Assembly (NCBI RefSeq): GCF_040802235.1
Contig: NC_133161.1
Span: forward strand, 16,757,001 to 16,821,000
DNA: 64,000 nt
Direction of reading: 5' to 3'
Source: Manis javanica
Lineage: Eukaryota > Chordata > Mammalia > Pholidota > Manidae
The position numbers and the translations under genes are program-made. The notes under the pieces were generated by a model. It was not told where the DNA came from and did not search any database. It saw only the letters and a list, made by a program, of their open reading frames with translations. Positions 44,801 through 50,164 of this stretch are shown piece by piece (position 1 is the stretch's first letter; each line of letters starts with the position of its first letter).

Positions 44801-46889
44801 TTATGTAAAATTTACCATCCTTAACATTGTTAAGTGTACAATTCAGCAGTGTAAAGTGCATTTATATTGCTGCGCAACAGATTTCCAGAACTTTTTCATC
44901 TTGCAAAACCAAAACTCTATTCCAGTTAAACAACTCCCTATTATCCCCTATTCCCAGCACCCAGCAACTGACATCTCAGTTTCTTTGAGTTTGACTGGCT
45001 TTAGATACCTCATGTAAGTGGAATCATACAGTATCTGTTTTATTGTGACTGGCTCACTTCACTTTACTGTATGTAATGTCCTTAAGATTCATTCATGTTA
45101 TAGCATGTGACAAGATTTCCTTTGTAAGGTTGAGTAATATTCCACTGAATGTATATACCACTTTAGTTTATCTACTCATTCATCTATGGACATTCTGCCT
45201 TTCTGCTCCTTCCCTAAGATGTTTAATTAAAATAAAAATTTTAACTCAGCTTTTAAAAATGTTTCCTAAGTTGCCCATTAAACATTCCTGCCACAAGGCC
45301 TTATTGTATAATATATACTCTGCAGCTGTTGACAATTCCTTTTCCTTTTTCCTTCAGTGGTTTGATGATAGTAACCTCGGACATGTATATACTAAAGAAA
45401 TACATATAATCACATGTACAACAGCAAGCCTTACTTTTAAGTTTACATCTGGGTGGGAGGATGGACAGCAATATTAAGGAAGTAACTTCATTACCAGCAT
45501 TCAGATATATGAAAATTTGATATAATAAAATGAATTTGGTTACGCTTAAGTAGTAGCATGTCATAGTTAAACACCTAAGACTGGCTTAGAATCATTAGCT
45601 GTATAAACTTGGGAAAATTGCTTAAACACTCTAAACCTTTATTTCTAAATCTGCAAAATGGGGTGTTTAATAGCAGCTATCCCATTGGTGTATAAAGGAG
45701 ATTAAATGAGATAATGCAAGTACAACCCTTAGTCCAGTGCCTGGGGTATAGCAGGTGCTAAGTAAACATGATCCTTCATTACTATAATTTATCAAAACCT
45801 TCCTGAAATGGTTTGATTTGCAAACCTCAGATTTCGATAACTTTTCAAGAATATCAGTCGTGGAAAGTAGAACCAGCACCCCTGCCCCCCAAAAAATGAC
45901 CGCATAATTAAAGACAGAAAGAAAAGGAGCCCAGGAAAGTCCCTTTGAGTGAGATTCTCTATAAGCATTTACCAGAATGCTCTTAATTGCACCCACAAGA
46001 CTATGTGTGTCCCAATAGAGGCACTCACTTTCTGAGCAGGAAATTCCCTGTTTTCAGGACCTCTCGGCCTCGTTCATGCTTTTGACATCCTTGCCCCTCA
46101 CACAGGGCACGAGCGGTGCATCCGAGGAATTGTGACAATCGAAATGCACCCACTCTTTAAAATGCCCTCGGGAGACCATACCGCCCCAAGTTGAGAATCA
46201 CCAAGAGAACCCACCCCAAATCTTCCAGCGTTCCTTTACTGTCTGTCTTCTAGATTACATCCCGCCACCAAGAGCTACCGCTCCAAAAGTACAGGAGAAT
46301 CCAGGGACAGGCCCCACCCACAGAGCTAAGAGTTACCTACTGAGGCCATGACACTCTCTTCCTGCCACCTTCGGCATTGCAGGATTCATAATTGAGGATG
46401 CTCGCTTCCCGCAAGACCGCCCAACCTCCAAAGGGGGCCAGGGTGCCTACGTTGGGGTGCGAGTTTTCAGCCTCAGCTTGTGGCTGAAAATTATGTCGCG
46501 TCCTCTGACCTCATTGCCGGAGACACGATTCTTGGCGAAATTCGCGCCGCGGACACACTATGGGATGAGGAATCAGAGGGACCAGACTCAACCATGGGCT
46601 GCGCGAGACGGCAGCCAGGTTCCAGCGGACCAAACCCTGCTTTGATCCTCAAACATCTCGATGGCATGAGCCGCAATGCCGACGCGCACCACTCAAACTG
46701 GGGAGGGGCGGGACTGTAGGCCCAGAGCTAGGGAAAAGCGGGCATCATGCACAACTGGGGGCCTGAGCCCCGAGGAACTTCACGGCCAGGAGCTCTCCCC
46801 GAAGAACAACAGATCACATCCCTGCTCCCTCCAGTTTTCCTTCTACCCCGTCCGCCCTTACCCGAATTTACCGCCAACAGCGCCGCCAT
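413..46889 (-). CDS. NUP205: NUP205, inner-ring nucleoporin, exons 1-28 (5' two thirds of gene)
   Basis: Spliced gene on the minus strand. The protein is a very large alpha-solenoid (Nup192 family) scaffold of the nuclear pore inner ring that, from family knowledge, binds NUP93 and NUP53/35 and is needed for pore assembly and transport. Twenty-eight exons were placed by matching the conserved human protein order and checking every splice site; lengths sum to 3963 nt (1321 codons) with consistent phases and no in-frame stop. Recognisable stretches include AASLWGPYKDIW (exon 2), GEHQQPHFPGLTRGLVAVLL (exon 4), SENARLALCEHPQWTPVV (exon 13) and GFDPYLQFLRDSVFLRFRTR (exon 15). The gene is intact where visible; the C-terminal third and stop codon lie beyond position 1. 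Individual exons are listed below. The start codon choice rests on ATG within AAGATGGCGGC and a 28-nt first coding exon equal in phase to the human gene. Confidence 0.97.
805..839. repeat. (TG)n microsatellite
   Basis: About 17 uninterrupted TG units in NUP205 intron 27. Confidence 0.97.
1376..1456 (-). CDS. NUP205: NUP205 exon 27
   Basis: 81 nt, residues 1231-1257, LLHRVLVAEVNALQGMAAIG to RPLLME, phase 0. Acceptor ACACAG, donor GTAAGT. Intron 27 (605-1375) contains a TG microsatellite. Confidence 0.96.
1982..2139 (-). CDS. NUP205: NUP205 exon 26
   Basis: 158 nt, residues 1178-1230, VRRKILSILDSIDFSQEIPE to GQTVCNVK. Acceptor TTCTAG, donor GTGAGG. Intron 26 (1457-1981) shows nothing recognised. 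Confidence 0.97.
2496..2567 (-). CDS. NUP205: NUP205 exon 25
   Basis: 72 nt, residues 1154-1177 plus one base, DGEGGIEDENRSVSGFLHFD to TATK. Acceptor CAGCAG (second AG used), donor GTACCC. Intron 25 (2140-2495) is unremarkable. Confidence 0.94.
3149..3298 (-). CDS. NUP205: NUP205 exon 24
   Basis: 150 nt, residues 1104-1153 plus one base, EYEISVLNQMSWLMKTASIE to DDMPVKPYS. Acceptor TTCCAG, donor GTGCAC. Intron 24 (2568-3148) has no recognised feature. Confidence 0.96.
3797..4000 (+). pseudogene. RPL36P: RPL36 processed pseudogene, truncated
   Basis: Plus-strand translation from 3834 gives APCYPLAVGLKKGRKV and later TKHTKFLQDMM, matching the N-terminal part of ribosomal protein L36 without introns. 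The usual ATG is GTG here, several conserved basic residues are lost, and similarity ends after about 46 codons, followed by a stop. It is a decayed retrocopy in NUP205 intron 23, antisense to the host gene. No poly(A) tail or target duplication is visible. Confidence 0.75.
4962..5076 (-). CDS. NUP205: NUP205 exon 23
   Basis: 115 nt, residues 1066-1103 plus one base, VIHQLCACSDTSGPTMRYLR to HLPFSNK. Acceptor TTTTAG, donor GTAGGT. Intron 23 (3299-4961) holds a truncated RPL36 processed pseudogene. Confidence 0.96.
5825..6345 (+). mobile_element. LINE-1 3' end
   Basis: 5'-truncated L1 in sense on the plus strand. It starts in the end of ORF2 (ACACAATGGAATACTATTC), continues with AATAAGTCAGGCAGAGAAAG and a G-rich 3' UTR (6070-6125), and ends in an A-run at 6340-6348. 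It is relatively well preserved, so likely younger than other LINE fragments here. It lies in NUP205 intron 22, antisense to the gene. Confidence 0.85.
6620..7170. mobile_element. Tigger/MER44-like DNA transposon relic
   Basis: The phrases GATTTTGCTGTTTAAAATGG, CTTCGTTCAGGCATG and TGCTGTTGGCTATGAAGTCA resemble, from memory, mariner-type Tigger elements. It is strongly decayed, with no terminal repeats identified. Confidence 0.45.
7905..8005. mobile_element. hAT-Charlie (MER20/MER1-type) fragment
   Basis: GACTCAGCAGGTCTGGAATAG followed by ACAAGCTCCCAGGTGG is the familiar interior of non-autonomous MER1-group transposons. Fragment only. Confidence 0.5.
9173..9297 (-). CDS. NUP205: NUP205 exon 22
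   Basis: 125 nt, residues 1024-1065, GVLGCPRTCLHAILNILEKG to SPQLAELCYQ. Acceptor CATGTAG, donor GTACAC. A 129-codon plus-strand reading frame over it is a shadow. Intron 22 (5077-9172) holds a LINE-1 3' end, a Tigger-like relic and a MER20-type fragment. Confidence 0.95.
9622..9786 (-). CDS. NUP205: NUP205 exon 21
   Basis: 165 nt, residues 969-1023 plus one base, GSELEKKLAKIHQETRIHIL to STTNLQDP. Acceptor TTAAG, donor GTATAG. Intron 21 (9298-9621) is 324 bp with nothing recognised. Confidence 0.96.
10067..10148 (-). CDS. NUP205: NUP205 exon 20
   Basis: 82 nt, residues 942-968 plus one base, SVSQKLMAGFVECLD to EEFVRLEE. Acceptor CTTCAG, donor GTATGT. Intron 20 (9787-10066) is 280 bp. Confidence 0.95.
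10713..10905 (+). mobile_element. MER5-type hAT relic
   Basis: Begins CAGTGGTTCTCAACCAAGG, the typical terminal inverted repeat, then a diverged MER5-like body. NUP205 intron 19. Confidence 0.6.
11567..11687 (-). CDS. NUP205: NUP205 exon 19
   Basis: 121 nt, residues 901-941, RYLYHGNTNAELAFESAKIL to LVGDFTHDQ. Acceptor TTGAAG, donor GTAACT. Intron 19 (10149-11566) contains a MER5-type relic. Confidence 0.96.
11840..12085 (+). mobile_element. MaLR-like LTR relic
   Basis: GACCTTATTTGGAAATAGGG and GTGACTGGTGTCCTTAGAAA, then GACACAGATACACACACAGG, are hallmark phrases of MLT-type MaLR LTRs. Boundaries approximate. Confidence 0.55.
12429..12618 (-). CDS. NUP205: NUP205 exon 18
   Basis: 190 nt, residues 838-900 plus two bases, GKKHLEKAVQHCLALLNLTL to KADNVVNIA. 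Acceptor TTATAG, donor GTTAGT. Intron 18 (11688-12428) contains a MaLR-like LTR relic. Confidence 0.97.
12850..13055 (+). mobile_element. MER5A-type hAT relic
   Basis: AATGGTTCTCAGAAGGAGG, then CATTTGGCAATGTCTAGAGA and GCTGTCACAACTGGGG, matches the MER5A consensus as I know it. NUP205 intron 17. Confidence 0.75.
13165..13378 (+). repeat. MIR SINE
   Basis: GGGCTCTGAAGTCAAACTGC, TTAAAATGGAAATAGTAGTA and the tail GCACTCAATAAATG fit a plus-strand MIR. Confidence 0.75.
13769..13906 (-). CDS. NUP205: NUP205 exon 17
   Basis: 138 nt, residues 792-837 plus one base, GEEIIAYKPPGFSLMYHLLN to LDTYAPFP. Acceptor ATTTAG, donor GTACGT. Intron 17 (12619-13768) carries a MER5A-type relic and a MIR. Confidence 0.97.
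14328..14427 (-). CDS. NUP205: NUP205 exon 16
   Basis: 100 nt, residues 759-791 plus one base, WEVAEVVLEVFYKLLRDYE to QYVELQ. Acceptor CTATAG, donor GTAATT. Intron 16 (13907-14327) shows nothing recognised. Confidence 0.95.
14610..14735 (-). repeat. MIR-like fragment, antisense
   Basis: Reverse MIR core ACAGATGAAGCAAGTGAAGC followed by a degraded CCAGGCTTGTAATTCC. Confidence 0.45.
16040..16120 (-). mobile_element. L1M 3' end scrap
   Basis: TTTTACTGAGGTCCATACAA then AATACAGAAATC resembles the antisense 3' part of old LINE-1 elements. It abuts the retroviral-derived insertion at 16121. Confidence 0.4.
16121..16818 (-). mobile_element. L1-mobilised retroviral 3' end (env 3' flank-PPT-LTR U3-R-polyA)
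   Basis: On the minus strand the unit reads a region upstream of the LTR, an A/G-rich polypurine-like AAAGGGAGAAA near 16456-16466, an LTR-like TGTGGGATCC start at 16455, about 320 bp of U3-R with AATAAA (complement of 16151-16156), and a poly(A) tail (T-run at about 16122-16132). The interior is about 90% or more alike by eye to the copies at 40489-42679 and 27031. No target duplication found for this copy. Confidence 0.75.
16995..17175 (+). repeat. MIR SINE
   Basis: GGATCTGGAATCAGAGTCCT, TCCTTAACCTTGC and CTGTAAAATGGGAATATTAA are MIR phrases in sense. NUP205 intron 15. Confidence 0.85.
17694..17903 (-). CDS. NUP205: NUP205 exon 15
   Basis: 210 nt, residues 689-758, VELNEIESRCEEYPLTRAF to AYRRAAEK, phase 0. 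Acceptor TGGAAG, donor GTAATG. Intron 15 (14428-17693) holds two MIRs, an L1M scrap and a 0.7-kb retroviral 3' end copy. Confidence 0.97.
18489..18539 (-). CDS. NUP205: NUP205 exon 14 (51-nt microexon-sized)
   Basis: 51 nt, residues 672-688, ILQTVRVPSQRQAIGIE. Acceptor TTCAAG, donor GTAAAA. It is the shortest internal exon in the window and is a multiple of three, so skipping would keep frame. Intron 14 (17904-18488) has no recognised feature. Confidence 0.95.
19921..20103 (-). CDS. NUP205: NUP205 exon 13
   Basis: 183 nt, residues 611-671, SENARLALCEHPQWTPVV to AASLWQSLEYTQ, phase 0. Acceptor TCTCAG, donor GTAGTT. Intron 13 (18540-19920) shows nothing I can assign. Confidence 0.97.
20846..20892. 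repeat. (CA)n microsatellite
   Basis: About 16 CA units grading into CGCA repeats in NUP205 intron 12. Confidence 0.97.
21187..21392 (-). CDS. NUP205: NUP205 exon 12
   Basis: 206 nt, residues 542-610, VENIQGAGGSPVSWEHFF to LTSTIITW. Acceptor TTACAG, donor GTAGGT. Intron 12 (20104-21186) contains a CA microsatellite. Confidence 0.96.
21805..21945 (+). repeat. MIR SINE
   Basis: CTGGCTTTGGAGCCAGACAG and CTTGTGACCCTGGGTAAATT identify a plus-strand MIR in intron 11. Confidence 0.85.
22409..22559 (-). CDS. NUP205: NUP205 exon 11
   Basis: 151 nt, residues 492-541 plus one base, VVLSKFVRQMGDLLPPTIYI to KVNGSSH. Acceptor TTTCAG, donor GTAAGA. Intron 11 (21393-22408) contains one MIR and otherwise nothing recognised. 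Confidence 0.96.
24316..24453 (-). CDS. NUP205: NUP205 exon 10
   Basis: 138 nt, residues 446-491, IGELYKKNTFNLELALEYW to HQRPPQRQ, phase 0. Acceptor TTGTAG, donor GTGAGC. Intron 10 (22560-24315) has a pyrimidine-rich tract near 23160-23330 and no clear repeat family. Confidence 0.96.
24637..24753 (-). CDS. NUP205: NUP205 exon 9
   Basis: 117 nt, residues 407-445, VKQLRNRADEDARMIHMSV to EHLMLL, phase 0 at both ends. Acceptor TAATAG, donor GTAAGC. Intron 9 (24454-24636) is only 183 bp. Confidence 0.96.
24965..25195 (-). mobile_element. MER5A-type hAT relic, antisense
   Basis: GTCTCTCAACTGCAACATTA, ACATTTTGGGCAGGACA and the end GGTTGAGAACCATTAC match reversed MER5A. NUP205 intron 8. Confidence 0.65.
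25270..26150 (+). mobile_element. LINE-1 ORF2 fragment
   Basis: Decayed L1 ORF2 in sense: AACTAGAAGTCAGTTACAGG, GAAACTAAAAGCTGGTTTCT, AAAACTGATAAGCCTCTAGT and GAAATGGACAAATGCTCTGA follow the order of the endonuclease-to-RT linker. No long frame remains. Confidence 0.75.
26600..26712 (+). mobile_element. L2 3' end
   Basis: AGATTATAAATTCTTTGTTG, CACTCCTAGCATAGCACCTG and AACTTAATAAACACTTA are the L2 3' tail. Confidence 0.7.
27031..27273 (-). mobile_element. L1-mobilised retroviral LTR end, short copy
   Basis: Only the U3/R end plus poly(A) of the family at 16121, on the minus strand. It is flanked by an exact 11-bp target duplication TGCATTAGCTT at 27020-27030 and 27274-27284. The poly(A) (T-run at 27032-27040), AATAAA and duplication length show LINE-1-type target-primed insertion and not integrase action. 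Confidence 0.85.
27696..27871 (-). CDS. NUP205: NUP205 exon 8
   Basis: 176 nt, residues 348-406, LAEFTEADEAMAELAIADS to LALMPMK. Acceptor TTGTAG, donor GTAGGT. Intron 8 (24754-27695) contains a MER5-like relic, a LINE-1 ORF2 fragment, an L2 tail and a short retroviral LTR-derived insertion. Confidence 0.96.
28370..28700 (-). mobile_element. old LINE-like segment
   Basis: Phrases such as TCAAATATCCAGGCAGTAGT and CAAATTTACAATTGTCTCAT resemble an old LINE 3' region. Family assignment is from memory and weak. Confidence 0.35.
30946..31110 (-). CDS. NUP205: NUP205 exon 7
   Basis: 165 nt, residues 293-347 plus one base, IHQLPLLTERQYIATIHSRL to GISQLPDVT. Acceptor TTTCAG, donor GTAAAC. Intron 7 (27872-30945) is mostly unassigned AT-rich DNA with a probable old LINE segment near 28370-28700. 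Confidence 0.96.
32805..33033 (-). CDS. NUP205: NUP205 exon 6
   Basis: 229 nt, residues 217-292 plus one base, VSDLIKECRQSLAESLFAW through EERD; the longest exon here. Acceptor TTCTAG, donor GTACTG. Intron 6 (31111-32804) is AT-rich with a possible hAT terminal fragment near 31720-31800 and nothing else assignable. Confidence 0.96.
33460..33619 (-). CDS. NUP205: NUP205 exon 5 (ends at a GC donor)
   Basis: 160 nt, residues 163-216, from SPELVSITTRFTDEL to GSEKHRKE. Acceptor TTACAG. The donor is GAG|GCAAGG: the only way to keep phase 0 with exon 6 (VSDLIKEC) is a GC dinucleotide at 33459-33458, so intron 5 (33034-33459) is a GC-AG intron. No repeat was recognised in that intron. Confidence 0.95.
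34009..34153 (-). CDS. NUP205: NUP205 exon 4
   Basis: 145 nt, residues 115-162 plus two bases, beginning EHQQPHFPGLTRG and ending TWTLEL. Acceptor TTCTAG, donor GTCTGT, a weak donor match after the first two bases. Intron 4 (33620-34008) has no recognised feature. Confidence 0.96.
34550..35065 (+). mobile_element. L2 3' region
   Basis: Pyrimidine-rich L2 body ending with CTATGAGCTCCTTAACAGTA, AACACAGTCCCTGGCCCATG and AAATATTTGTTAAA. NUP205 intron 3. Confidence 0.7.
35265..35690 (+). mobile_element. Tigger1 internally deleted transposon
   Basis: Starts GCAGACCTCAGGGATATTGT and ends GTGCAATAAAATGAAGTATC, inverted ends of a Tigger1-type mariner element. Between them the 5' part (TATTAAGTGTGCAATAGCAC) joins directly to the 3' part (TTTGAAATATTGCAAGAATT), so the transposase has been deleted. 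Confidence 0.85.
35750..36080 (+). mobile_element. L2 fragment
   Basis: AAAGCCCCTGTCAACAACTT, AAATAGGCCATGATCTAATT and a pyrimidine-rich stretch up to GGCTTTCCCTAACTAAG follow the L2 order. Confidence 0.55.
36591..36762 (-). CDS. NUP205: NUP205 exon 3
   Basis: 172 nt, residues 58-114 plus one base, covering PKNVQQHEKVEKAS to AAVELLLAG. Acceptor TTTGTAG, donor GTAGGT. An open reading frame in another phase overlaps it and is a shadow. Intron 3 (34154-36590) contains two L2 segments and a Tigger1 deletion derivative. Confidence 0.96.
37290..37450 (-). repeat. MIR/L2-like fragment, antisense
   Basis: GGATGGGAAAACTAATGCCC followed by GTCAGGTAACTTCCCTG resembles the reversed MIR core. Weak. Confidence 0.35.
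38028..38170 (-). CDS. NUP205: NUP205 exon 2
   Basis: 143 nt, residues 10-57, from AASLWGPYKDIW to DFISLFKNP, with acceptor TTTAAG and donor GTAGGA. Intron 2 (36763-38027) holds a weak MIR/L2-like segment near 37290-37450 and otherwise nothing recognised. Confidence 0.96.
38440..38588 (+). repeat. MIR SINE 3' part
   Basis: ACTTCAGTTTATATATAAAA, CTCATAGGATTAGACGGATT and ATAGGCACTCAATAAACGTT fit the MIR 3' half. Confidence 0.7.
38820..38985 (-). repeat. MIR SINE, antisense
   Basis: CTCTATTTTATAGATATAGA then AACTGAGGCAAGGAAGTCAA and CAAGGTCACACTGG is the reverse MIR core. Confidence 0.7.
40489..42679 (-). mobile_element. outer L1-mobilised retroviral 3' end, split by a nested copy
   Basis: Two halves, 40489-40767 and 42303-42679, form one minus-strand unit of about 0.66 kb of the same type as 16121-16818. 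LTR-like TG start is at 42329, and the poly(A) lies at the left end. The pair is flanked by a 16-bp target duplication with one mismatch at 40473-40488 and 42680-42695. A second copy of the family sits inside (next entry). NUP205 intron 1. Confidence 0.85.
40768..42288 (-). mobile_element. nested longer copy with retroviral env TM remnant
   Basis: A 1.5-kb minus-strand insertion with its own poly(A) (T-run 40763-40781) and an exact 14-bp target duplication TTCGTTTGATTTTT at 40754-40767 and 42289-42302. Reading from 42183 downward it encodes an Env transmembrane-subunit segment: LQNLMTIDYL, GCEQIPEMGCFNLSD with one cysteine of the usual pair replaced, and a tryptophan-rich KWFSWLHWRW before a damaged membrane segment. 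The frame is broken repeatedly. It then runs through the polypurine-like and LTR U3-R region to AATAAA. The Env type resembles class II (betaretrovirus-like) or related alpharetroviral TM proteins; it is a fossil without coding capacity. Confidence 0.8.
43700..44110 (-). mobile_element. possible L2-related fragment
   Basis: GGAGAGGTTCTCAGGGAAAT, TTCCAGGAAGACAGGACAGC and AGGATTTTGGTCTTTATCCT follow the order of a common ancient repeat that I believe is L2 in antisense; a related piece lies at 40030-40300. Assignment uncertain. Confidence 0.3.
44775..45190 (-). mobile_element. L1M 3' end, antisense
   Basis: GTTAAGTGTACAATTCAGCA, TTTCCAGAACTTTTTCATCT and TGTAAGTGGAATCATACAGT are the reversed 3' end of an old LINE-1. 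NUP205 intron 1. Confidence 0.8.
45580..45772 (+). repeat. MIR SINE
   Basis: TAGCTGTATAAACTTGGGAA, AAATCTGCAAAATGGGGTGT, GATTAAATGAGATAATGCAA and AGTGCCTGGGGTATAGCAGG are consecutive MIR blocks. Confidence 0.85.
46120..46198 (-). mobile_element. MER5-like scrap
   Basis: AAAATGCCCTCGGGAGACCA and AAGTTGAGAATCACC resemble the end of a reversed MER5 element. Short and uncertain; lies near the promoter in intron 1. Confidence 0.4.
46862..46889 (-). CDS. NUP205: NUP205 coding exon 1
   Basis: 28 nt encoding residues 1-9 (MAALLAVNS) plus one base, followed by donor GTAAGG. The ATG sits in a YY1-like AAGATGGCGGC context. The following intron 1 (38171-46861) is the largest seen. It holds MIR pieces, the nested retroviral 3' end copies (40489-42679), possible L2 remains near 40030-40300 and 43700-44110, an L1M fragment and unassigned AT-rich DNA. 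Confidence 0.9.
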
Positions 46890-46893
46890 CTTG
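46881..46893 (-). promoter_or_regulatory. YY1-type site overlapping start codon
   Basis: CCAAGATGGCGGC on the minus strand matches the YY1 core AANATGGCG and contains the ATG used as NUP205 start. This layout is common in mammalian housekeeping genes. Confidence 0.6.
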
Positions 46894-47126
46894 GAGGCGT
46901 ACTAACGGAGCGCTCCAGCCGCACGGAGGCCCCAGAGAAGGTGAGGCTGCCCGAGCCGATGCCTGAACAGAAAGGCACCACGGTGTCCCTTCGGGACAGC
47001 ACGCTTCCCGACCCAGACATTCAAGGACTCCAAAATTGGCTCTGGGTCACCGACTTCTATTTCCGTTCAAATAAGTAGAGGGCAACCAGTTCCTTGAGGC
47101 CCTCGACTTGACATTAATCCTTCAGT

Positions 47127-47145
47127 GCATCCTGGGACGTGTAGT
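47127..47145 (-). promoter_or_regulatory. ZNF143/Staf-type site
   Basis: The minus strand reads ACTACACGTCCCAGGATGC, which fits the ACTAYRNNNCCCR promoter motif bound by ZNF143/THAP11. It lies about 240 bp upstream of the NUP205 start codon, where such sites typically occur in housekeeping promoters. Confidence 0.7.
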
Positions 47146-47150
47146 TTCTA

Positions 47151-48550
47151 ATGGTGAATTTAATTGGTCAAGTGGGACAGAAAAATATATATGACAAGTT
47201 TATAAAAATGCCCTTTCGTGACATTATAACCTTAAATTCAAATCGTCATCTCCATTTCAAATTAAATCTTCCTTGCATTACTGCCTTACACTGGGGAGTG
47301 GAGTGGTAAGGTACCTAAACCTCAAAAAGACATTTGTTTATTTGATGGATGGCAAACTAAATTTTCATCGCATTTCAATATGCCAAGCGCATTGCATCAA
47401 CATAGTTGCATTGAGTGAAACAAACCGAAGTGCAATAAGGCAAACTTTCATTATGAAATTTTCAAATGTATACAAAATGAGAATAATGCATGCCCAACTT
47501 CAATAGCATAGCCAATTCTTGTACTTCACCTCCAAGATAGGAGATCATTTTGAATCCACGTATGTTATTTTATAAACAGCAAATATTTTTCTACCTAAAC
47601 TCCCAAATAGCTGGGCCTTCTTTTTTTTTCATTTGCTAAATTTCAGTGTGCTAATTTTCAAACTAAAATATAGTTCTTACCATTTATTATCATATGCCAT
47701 GTATTTATTAAGAATGTTACATTATCTTATTATGTAGTAGCAGTAATAATAATCATTATTAAATTATCTCATTTAATCCCTTAAACAATCCTGTTAGGGA
47801 AATTATAAAATTATAGCTACTATTCTCAGAGATATTCCATGTGCCTTACAATCAATCTCACTTTATTGACTCTAACATTCTACCGAGGTTGGAAGTAAAT
47901 TGAGTTTATATTCCCATTTCACTGTTTGGGAATCAAAATTAAATCATCTAAACAAAACCACAGAGTATGTTGTTAAGAATACCAGGCATATTCATTCTTT
48001 TGTACAAATGATATTGGGTGACACAATGTACATTAGCTGGAACACAAAAGTCACTTGATTTTTTTGTAAGTCATTGTTATATAAGGACAAATGCCAGACT
48101 ACAGTGAAAGTGGTTTTAAAGAGTGAGGGGGAAGAGGGGAAGAGAATGAAAAGGCAAAGAGCTCTTACCAGAAGTTGAGCATAAAAGGGAGAAGAATATT
48201 GAGCAGAAATTTAGCAAAAAGTGGCATTCAAAGATTCAAAGCACAACTACTAAAGCCTTCCCCCATACACACACTCTTTAAGCCCACACACTTCTCTCTC
48301 CATAGATCACTTTGCATTCTATGATGGAACTCTTAACTTCCTGCAACTCCCTCTCGCCCATCATTACACTCACAAGCATTCTCGCGCAGGCTTCCTCCAT
48401 CCATGGCGACTGGGACATTGCCATCATAACTCCTCTAAAACTGCTCTAAGTATGGTCACATTGAAAAATAGATATTTTTCTTCCATGTTTCTAGTTCTTC
48501 TTTTTAAGTTTTCTGCATGGACTTCTCTTCCTCCTCTCACCCATTAAATG
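47151..48550. other. intergenic, nothing recognised
   Basis: AT-rich DNA upstream of the NUP205 promoter. No exon, RNA gene or repeat family that I can name. Confidence 0.5.
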
Positions 48551-49550
48551 TAGCCTTTCCTTTTTGATCATCCCCGAGTGTCTGTCCTTTTCCTTCTACG
48601 TGCTTCCTCTGGGAAATCTTATGGCTTCTTACCACCACCACCTGTTTGCTGATGAATTCTGTCTTTGTTACTCTAGTCCAGTCCTCTCTCCTGAGATTCA
48701 GATGTGCGTACCAAACTTGTCTAATCCTCGTCTCTATTGACTGTCACACAGGCATCTCAAAATCAATTAATTGATTAATCTGACTTAAATTAGCACTTTT
48801 CTCTCAATACTCTGTCACCTGTATCCACTCAGTTGCCAAAGTCAGAAACCTGAGCGTCATTCTATACTCTTCCTTTAAATGCCTAATCCTATTCATTCTG
48901 CCTCATAAATACTGCTGGACCTCTCTCTACTCTTTTTCCTATGCCATTGTTCTCGTAAATCTCAGCTTCTTCTCCTTGTATTTTGTAACAGCCTCCTCAC
49001 TAATCTTCCTGATTTCTACCTCATCCCCCTCTAGTGGCCTCCCAAAGTGATTTTCAAATGCACGAATGAAATCATGTACTTGCCCTGATCAAAATTCCTC
49101 AATGACCTATTCCCGAAGGGTACTGTTTGACAACTTCTACCAAGGCACTCATGTACTTCCTGATGTGGTTCAATCTCCTTCTTCAACCACCTCATCCCCA
49201 TTCTTTCCTCAAGTGCCCTTTTTTCTAATTGTTTGAATCATTTGCTATTCACTAAGTACCACATGCCTTCTTGTCCCATGTCTGAATGTCTCTGCTGCAC
49301 ATGTTCTATCTGGAATGTCCTCCTTCCCCTCCACATTCCCCTGCTGACCACCCACTAAGCTAACCTCCCAAACACACTCCATCTCCATCTCCCAAGTCTG
49401 AGGGCCTGTGTTAATGCTGCCTCCCTGATGCTATCCTTCATCTCCCCCAACCAATCAAGGTCTTTTTCCCTATTCCACTTTCACCCACCTCAATTATAAC
49501 TCTAAGTGCTATGATGATTGTCTCTCCACTAAAACTGTTAGCTCCGTGTG
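48550..49550 (+). mobile_element. L2 copy
   Basis: TGTAACAGCCTCCTCACTAA, CTTGCCCTGATCAAAATTCC and the later ACTAAAACTGTTAGCTCCGT follow L2 order in sense. The left boundary is approximate. Confidence 0.6.
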
Positions 49551-49990
49551 GCAGATTGTTATCTCTAAATTCAAACCAGTGTATAATCCTCAGCCACACT
49601 GAATCTTGATGGGCCTTATGGCCTGCTTGAGCCAAAAAATAAAAATGCACTGGAAGTGAAGCTGGGCAAGTTCCCAGCCTAAGGTTTAAGAGGCCTTGGG
49701 CTGCTTCCACTTTGTTCTTTTGCTGCCCTGAGACACTCTGTAAAGAAACCTGAACTAGCCTCCTTTAGGATGAAAGACCATGAGAAGGGAAGCCTGGCCA
49801 GCCTCCAAGTGTTTGAGCTATCCCAGCTGAGATGCCAGATGTGAGTAAGGCCATCTCGCTTCCTCCAGTCTTAGCTGAACCAGTGGTTGATTGAAAATGG
49901 GTAAGTGAGCCAGCCCAGATGGCAGAATTGTGAACAAGTAAACAGCTTTTGTTTGAAGCTACAGTTTTGTGGTTTGGTATGTTCAATGAA
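49550..49990 (+). mobile_element. MaLR-like LTR relic
   Basis: TAAGAGGCCTTGGGCTGCTT, then CCTGAGACACTCTGTAAAGA and TTGAAGCTACAGTTTTGTGG resemble MLT1-type LTRs. Approximate limits. Confidence 0.4.
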
Positions 49991-50114
49991 CTTACCCTTG
50001 GAGAGCAACAACTACGTCTTTTTATTTCATTCCCTGATCCTTCCACATCTCTGGCTTGCAGTTACAATTCAGAAAAAAGCAATTTGGAGAGCTTGGTGCT
50101 TCCACAATCTACTG

Positions 50115-50152
50115 GAAGAAAGAGAGAAAGAGAGAGAGGGAGAGGGAGAGGT
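50115..50152. repeat. GA-rich simple repeat
   Basis: Run of GAGA/GGGAGA units on the plus strand. Confidence 0.85.
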
Positions 50153-50164
50153 CACATATACTTT

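Larger units (their letters stand above)
46300..47150 (-). promoter_or_regulatory. NUP205: NUP205 CpG-rich promoter region
   Basis: GC- and CpG-rich block around the first coding exon in an otherwise AT-rich window, with no TATA box recognised near the ATG; this is the usual form of a housekeeping promoter. The transcription start cannot be fixed from sequence; a short 5' UTR upstream of 46889 is expected. A plus-strand donor-like AAG|GTGAGG near 46940 could serve a divergent transcript, which is speculation. Confidence 0.75.

Noticed and set aside
46457..46966. Several plus-strand reading frames of 60-96 codons near the NUP205 promoter
   Set aside because: They arise in CpG-rich DNA with few stops, overlap each other in different frames, and show no protein family or codon signature.
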